Of a stretch of 46,185 nt of DNA, positions 42,453-46,185 are shown in pieces. Origin of the DNA: Bacteroidia bacterium (lineage in GTDB: Bacteria > Bacteroidota > Bacteroidia > Bacteroidales > UBA932); the NCBI GenBank assembly GCA_021153285.1, contig JAGKTT010000018.1:1-46185 (forward strand), written 5' to 3'. A model generated the notes under the pieces. The model was not told where the DNA came from, searched no databases, and saw only the letters and a program-made list of their open reading frames with translations. A program made the position numbers and the translations under genes. Position 1 is the stretch's first letter. Every line of letters begins with the position of its first letter.

Positions 42453-43804
42453 TATTTCTTGATGTTAGGAAGTTCGAGTCCGTATCCCTTCTTCTTGTCC
42501 TCTATCTTGAGGAAGAATGACATAAAGAATGCTACTATTCCGAATGAGGCGAATATTATCATTGGAACCGTATATCCGCCTGAAGCCTTGAGAGCATTAC
42601 CGATGATGAGCGGAACGAAGCAGAGTCCTACATTCTGGATCCAGAAGATAAGTGAATATGCGCTTCCGAGAATCATAGGGTCGATGATCTTTGGAACTGA
42701 AGGCCAGAGAGCTGCAGGAACCAATGAGAACGATACTCCGAGAACCACGATGAGCAGAAGCGCGAAGCCCTTGCTTGGGAATGCAGGAAGAAGGAATGCG
42801 AAACTGAGGTGGCAGGCGATCATAATGATGGCACCGATCATAAGCATTGTCGCACCCTTACCCTTGTTGTCAAGGAATGCTCCGAGGAACGGAGTAAGCA
42901 CCATCGCCAGGATAGGGAACCATCTGAACAGGTCAGCAGCCTCGGCTGCAGGAATCTGGAGGGTAACTTCGAGGAAGTTTGTCGCATATCTCTGGAATGG
43001 GAAGATTGCCGAATAGTAAAGAACACAAAGAAGAGCGACGAGCCAGAACATCTTGCTGCTGAATATCTTACCTAGGTCGCTTACCTTGAATTCTTCGCTT
43101 GACTCACCGCCTGCAGTGATACCCTTCTGTCTGTCGAGCTTGGAATCCATCACTGAGAATACGATGAAATTGATCAGTCCGATAAGAAGGAGTACGACGC
43201 AGAAAAGGATTGGAGCTTCGATATTGCCGAATTTGTCGGCGAGGCGAGGAGATGCTGAAAGCACTGCGAATACGCCCAGACGTGCGATTGCCATCTCAAG
43301 ACCCATTGCAAGGGCCATTTCCTTGCCTTCGAACCACTTGGCGATGGCCTTTGATACTGTGATACCAGCCATTTCGCATCCGCATCCGAAGATCATAAAT
43401 CCGAGTGAGGCCATTTTTGCGCTGCCTGGGAGAGCTGTCCACCAAGAGCCGAGCCAGTTGCAGAACTCGGTAGCCTGGAACCACTCTGTGATACCGATAT
43501 ATTTGATACCGGCTCCGATTACCATAAGTGAAGTAGAAAGGATACCTGTAAAACGTACTCCCATCTTGTCCAGGATGATTCCGGCGATGATAAGGAATCC
43601 GCATACGTTGAGAATATACTCAGATGCTGCATATGTTCCGAAAACCGAGCTGTCCCAGCCTCTTGCTGACTCGATAAGAGACTGAAGCGGAGACATTACG
43701 TCCACGAACATATAAGCAAAGAACATTGCCAGGGCAATGAGGATAAGGGCAGCCCACCTTGCGGCGAAGCTGTCGTTAAGATACTTTTTGATTGTTTCTG
43801 CCAT
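42452..43804 (-). CDS. MFS transporter, MFSD1-like (first of a tandem pair)
   Basis: 450 residues and about 12 membrane segments, paralogous to its downstream partner: LDKMGVRFTG, TVSKAIAKWFEGKEMALAMG, LDNKGKGATM and SLVPAALWPSVPKIIDPMILGSAYSLIFWIQNVG. Spacing and shared order suggest tandem duplication followed by divergence. The promoter appears to overlap that of divergent dxs. Confidence 0.85.
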   Translation of the reverse strand: MAETIKKYLNDSFAARWAALILIALAMFFAYMFVDVMSPLQSLIESARGWDSSVFGTYAASEYILNVCGFLIIAGIILDKMGVRFTGILSTSLMVIGAGIKYIGITEWFQATEFCNWLGSWWTALPGSAKMASLGFMIFGCGCEMAGITVSKAIAKWFEGKEMALAMGLEMAIARLGVFAVLSASPRLADKFGNIEAPILFCVVLLLIGLINFIVFSVMDSKLDRQKGITAGGESSEEFKVSDLGKIFSSKMFWLVALLCVLYYSAIFPFQRYATNFLEVTLQIPAAEAADLFRWFPILAMVLTPFLGAFLDNKGKGATMLMIGAIIMIACHLSFAFLLPAFPSKGFALLLIVVLGVSFSLVPAALWPSVPKIIDPMILGSAYSLIFWIQNVGLCFVPLIIGNALKASGGYTVPMIIFASFGIVAFFMSFFLKIEDKKKGYGLELPNIKK

Positions 43805-43835
43805 AATATTTGTTAGTTTATATTGTCATAACGAG

Positions 43836-43867
43836 TTTGCGAAGATAGCGTTTTTTTAGTACCTTCG
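43836..43867 (+). promoter_or_regulatory. dxs promoter, TTTG-20-TACCTTCG
   Basis: TTTG at 43836-43839, 20 nt, then TACCTTCG at 43860-43867. The start would be near 43874, leaving a leader of only about 20 nt. Confidence 0.65.
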
Positions 43868-43871
43868 CAAG
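43840..43871 (-). promoter_or_regulatory. MFS pair promoter overlapping the dxs promoter
   Basis: On the minus strand CTTG (43871-43868), 20 nt, then TATCTTCG (43847-43840). The two promoters interlock: the -33 box of dxs abuts the -7 box of the MFS genes. This creates an inverted repeat TTGCGAAG/CTTCGCAA (43837-43844 and 43863-43870). Confidence 0.5.
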
Positions 43872-43892
43872 TCAAACTGTTTTGAACGCAAT

Positions 43893-45821
43893 ATGGATCA
43901 GAACCATACGACATACACATTACTTGAAAAGGTGGATTCTCCCAAGGACATCAAGGCGATGGATTTCGACCAGCTCCGCCAGCTCTGCGCGGAGATAAGA
44001 CAATATATGATAGAATGCTGTTCGGTCAATCCCGGTCATCTTGGGTCAAGCCTTGGAGCCGTAGAACTGATAGTCGGGCTGCATTATGTCTACAATGCTC
44101 CTGAAGATAAGCTCGTGTACGATGTAGGGCATCAGGCTTATGCCCATAAAATAATCACAGGTCGTCGTGAAGCGTTTAGAAAGAACAGGATGAAAGACGG
44201 AATCAGTGGATTTCCAAAGCGTTCAGAGAGTGAATATGATGCCTTTGGCGCCGGACATTCGTCGACATCCATATCCGCTGCGCTCGGATTTGCAGAGGCT
44301 GCGAAACAGCAGCACCTGGATCGGAAAGCAGTGGCATTGATCGGCGACGGATCATTGACCGGAGGACTGGCCTTCGAAGGCCTGAATAATGCCGGTGCCG
44401 CCAAGACCGATATTCTCGTGATCCTCAATGACAATAATATTTCAATTGACCGCAATATCGGAGCAATCCACGAGTATCTTCTCAATATTACGACCGACCC
44501 GCGATACAATAATGCGAAAAAACGTATCTGGGACCGACTTGGAGAAGGAAAGTTCAGAAAAATGATCCAGAAGATGGTGGTAAGTACCAAGTCTTCTCTT
44601 GTGCGCCATAGCGGAGGCGACCTTTTCGAGGCAATGGGATTCAGATATTTCGGTCCGATTGACGGAAATGACATTGAACAGGTGGTACGCACTCTTCAGA
44701 AACTGAAGGATATAGGTGGACCGCTTATCCTGCATACGTTGACGACAAAGGGCAAGGGTTATGCTCCGGCAGAGGCTAATCAGACAGTATGGCACGCACC
44801 CGGAATCTTTGATCCTGAGACGGGAGAACGTATAAAGAGTGAAAAAGGCGAGAGCAGATATCAGGATGTTTTCGGATCTGTACTTGTTGAACTGGCTAGA
44901 ATGAATCAGAGAGTGGTTGGCGTCACTCCTGCAATGGCTTCCGGCTGCGGAATGAGTATGCTTGCCAAGGAAATGCCAGAAAGATTCTATGATGTAGGTA
45001 TAGAGGAAGAACACGCAGTAACCTTCTCTGCCGGTCTTGCTGCAGGAGGATTGAAACCCTTCTGTAATATTTATTCTTCGTTCTCTCAGAGAGCATATGA
45101 CCAGATAATTCACGATGTGGCCCTGCAGAATCTTCCCGTCGTGCTTTGTCTGGATAGAGGAGGAATTGTAGGAGAGGATGGTGCGACACATCACGGATGT
45201 TATGATATGGCCATCTACAGGACAATACCGGGAGCGATAATTGCAGCGCCTGCCAATGAGACAGAGCTCAAGAATATGATGTATTCTGCGATGCTGTCCG
45301 AGAATGGCCCTTATATAATAAGGTATCCGCGCGGATATGGGGAAGGCACAGACTGGCATATCAGCCCGTACGAAGAGTATGAGCCGGGCAAGGGAACTTT
45401 GCTTATGGATGGCGAGGGACTTGCAGTCGTTGCAGCAGGTCCGGTTGTGAACAGGGCCATTGAAGCTGCGGAAATCCTTAAGGATAGGAGGGGAATCTGC
45501 CCTGCAATATATAATATAAGGTATATAAAGCCTCTCGATATTGAGATGTTGGGTCAGATATGCGGAAAATTTGATGAAATGGTAACAATAGAGGACGGCT
45601 GTATTGTCGGAGGATTATATGGAAGTGTCGCGGAATATGTGTCCCGGCATCATAAAGAGGTTTCCGTGACCCCTATTGCAATACCAGACAGATACTTAAG
45701 TCAAGGAACACAGGATGAGTTGAGGGATGAGTGCGGCCTTACGACGGCAAGGATAGTGGAACTTCTTGAAGAAAAAATGAAAAAAATCTCAAAAAAAGAT
45801 CAAAAAGTTTTGGAGATTTAA
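43893..45821 (+). CDS. dxs: 1-deoxy-D-xylulose-5-phosphate synthase
   Basis: Thiamine-diphosphate enzyme that condenses pyruvate and glyceraldehyde 3-phosphate in the first step of the MEP isoprenoid pathway. 642 residues, normal length. H49 (NPGHLGSSLG), H80 (YDVGHQAYAHK) and the ThDP motif GDGSLTGG at 151-158 with NN at 165-166 are present; the pyrimidine domain holds GIEEEHAVTFSAGLAAGG with the catalytic glutamate, and the C-terminal domain follows. The tRNA promoter overlaps its 3' end. It is not linked functionally to its neighbours. Confidence 0.97.
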   Translation: MDQNHTTYTLLEKVDSPKDIKAMDFDQLRQLCAEIRQYMIECCSVNPGHLGSSLGAVELIVGLHYVYNAPEDKLVYDVGHQAYAHKIITGRREAFRKNRMKDGISGFPKRSESEYDAFGAGHSSTSISAALGFAEAAKQQHLDRKAVALIGDGSLTGGLAFEGLNNAGAAKTDILVILNDNNISIDRNIGAIHEYLLNITTDPRYNNAKKRIWDRLGEGKFRKMIQKMVVSTKSSLVRHSGGDLFEAMGFRYFGPIDGNDIEQVVRTLQKLKDIGGPLILHTLTTKGKGYAPAEANQTVWHAPGIFDPETGERIKSEKGESRYQDVFGSVLVELARMNQRVVGVTPAMASGCGMSMLAKEMPERFYDVGIEEEHAVTFSAGLAAGGLKPFCNIYSSFSQRAYDQIIHDVALQNLPVVLCLDRGGIVGEDGATHHGCYDMAIYRTIPGAIIAAPANETELKNMMYSAMLSENGPYIIRYPRGYGEGTDWHISPYEEYEPGKGTLLMDGEGLAVVAAGPVVNRAIEAAEILKDRRGICPAIYNIRYIKPLDIEMLGQICGKFDEMVTIEDGCIVGGLYGSVAEYVSRHHKEVSVTPIAIPDRYLSQGTQDELRDECGLTTARIVELLEEKMKKISKKDQKVLEI

Positions 45822-45839
45822 AAATAATGTCTACCTTTG
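45809..45839 (+). promoter_or_regulatory. tRNA operon promoter, TTTG-19-TACCTTTG
   Basis: TTTG at 45809-45812, 19 nt, then TACCTTTG at 45832-45839: the best consensus match in the window. Its -33 box lies inside the last codons of dxs. RNA would start near 45846, about 42 nt before the first tRNA. Confidence 0.75.
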
Positions 45840-45887
45840 CAATCCCGTTAAGGAAATACACACCGAAACGGAAAACAAGACAACATT

Positions 45888-45961
45888 GCCGATGTAGCTC
45901 AGTTGGCCAGAGCACGTGATTTGTAATCTCGGGGTCGTGGGTTCGATTCCCTCCATCGGCT
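45888..45961 (+). tRNA. tRNA-Thr (anticodon UGU)
   Basis: 74-nt cloverleaf. Acceptor GCCGATG pairs with CATCGGC, the anticodon loop is TTTGTAA (anticodon TGT), and the T-arm has GGTTCGATTCC. No CCA is encoded. First of the cluster. Confidence 0.95.
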
Positions 45962-46011
45962 CAAAAGTTCTTAGGAATTCAACGAAGCAATGGATCAAAA
46001 GAAATTAAAAA

Positions 46012-46084
46012 GCGGAAGTAGCTCAGTCGGTAGAGCATCAGCCTTCCAAGCTGAGGGTCGCGGGTTCGAACCTCGTCTTCCGCT
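46012..46084 (+). tRNA. tRNA-Gly (anticodon UCC)
   Basis: 73-nt cloverleaf with acceptor GCGGAAG/CTTCCGC, anticodon arm TCAGC-CTTCCAA-GCTGA (anticodon TCC) and T-arm GGTTCGAACC. No encoded CCA. Confidence 0.96.
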
Positions 46085-46092
46085 CAAACTAC

Positions 46093-46164
46093 GCCAGTGT
46101 AGCTCAGGGGTAGAGCGCTTCCTTGGTAAGGAAGAGGTCGCGAGTTCAATTCTCGCCACCGGCT
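46093..46164 (+). tRNA. tRNA-Thr (anticodon GGU)
   Basis: 72-nt cloverleaf. Anticodon arm CTTCC-TTGGTAA-GGAAG (anticodon GGT) and T-arm GCGAG-TTCAATT-CTCGC. The acceptor stem GCCAGTG against CACCGGC leaves an A-C mismatch at the fourth pair. No encoded CCA. By comparison with the common Thr-Tyr-Gly-Thr-tuf arrangement, tuf may follow just beyond the window, though no tRNA-Tyr is present here. Confidence 0.93.
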
Positions 46165-46185
46165 CTGCTTTTTTTGTTGTATATA

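Noticed and set aside
44442..45359. Long antisense open frame (305 codons) within dxs
   Set aside because: It lies entirely opposite well-conserved dxs domains, has a Cys/His/Arg-rich composition typical of antisense shadows and no recognisable domain.

Overview
The window looks like chromosomal DNA of a Bacteroidales-type member of the Bacteroidetes. The evidence is the paired SusC/SusD systems, lipoprotein signals followed by BACON and fimbrillin-like domains, a single-chain PurL of about 1250 residues, promoters of the Bacteroidetes type (TTTG, 19-20 nt, TAnnTTTG) and weak Shine-Dalgarno signals. The exact genus cannot be read from the sequence. No phage, transposase, CRISPR array or plasmid gene was seen.

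Layout. 1-249: no recognised gene, but a strong minus-strand hairpin. 250-2161 (minus): yccF and cysS. 2452-12052 (plus): purine synthesis genes purE-purL-purF, a BASS-type transporter, a damaged purM and purH. 12208-14644 (plus): a GH109 lipoprotein overlapping a NahK-like sugar kinase, which looks like a GalNAc release-and-phosphorylate pair. 14647-36685 (minus): one polysaccharide utilization locus (PUL) of 11 genes, probably a single operon read right to left: surface lipoprotein, GH26, SusC1, SusD1, SusC2, SusD2, DUF1735-like lipoprotein, DUF5060/GH-A enzyme, GH2 enzyme and two large modular surface lipoproteins. A soluble AraC-family regulator (36960-37823) diverges from it. 37824-38699 (minus): an exported NAGPA-type phosphodiester glycosidase. 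38798-40934 (plus): purD-folD. 41076-43804 (minus): two paralogous MFS transporters resembling MFSD1. 43893-45821 (plus): dxs. 45888-46164 (plus): tRNA-Thr(UGU), tRNA-Gly(UCC), tRNA-Thr(GGU).

How it fits together. The purine genes and folD (source of 10-formyl-THF for PurH) form a scattered pathway cluster into which the glycan genes are interposed. GH26, GH2 and a clan GH-A enzyme point to a beta-mannan-like substrate: surface endo-cleavage, import through SusCD, then periplasmic exo-cleavage. The substrate is inferred.

Most notable: (1) purM lacks the segment expected to hold its ATP-binding region and changes frame at the junction, so it is either a real lesion or an assembly error; (2) a dispersed 38-bp repeat lies in frame inside purD, supplies the probable GTG start of the transporter gene, occurs as 26-bp tandem copies after purF and again between purM and purH; (3) a roughly 220-residue module recurs in three lipoproteins of the PUL, with a shorter related repeat in two of them; (4) a 123-bp inverted repeat lies between the convergent folD and MFS genes; (5) two G-U-containing hairpins show by their wobble pairs which strand is transcribed.
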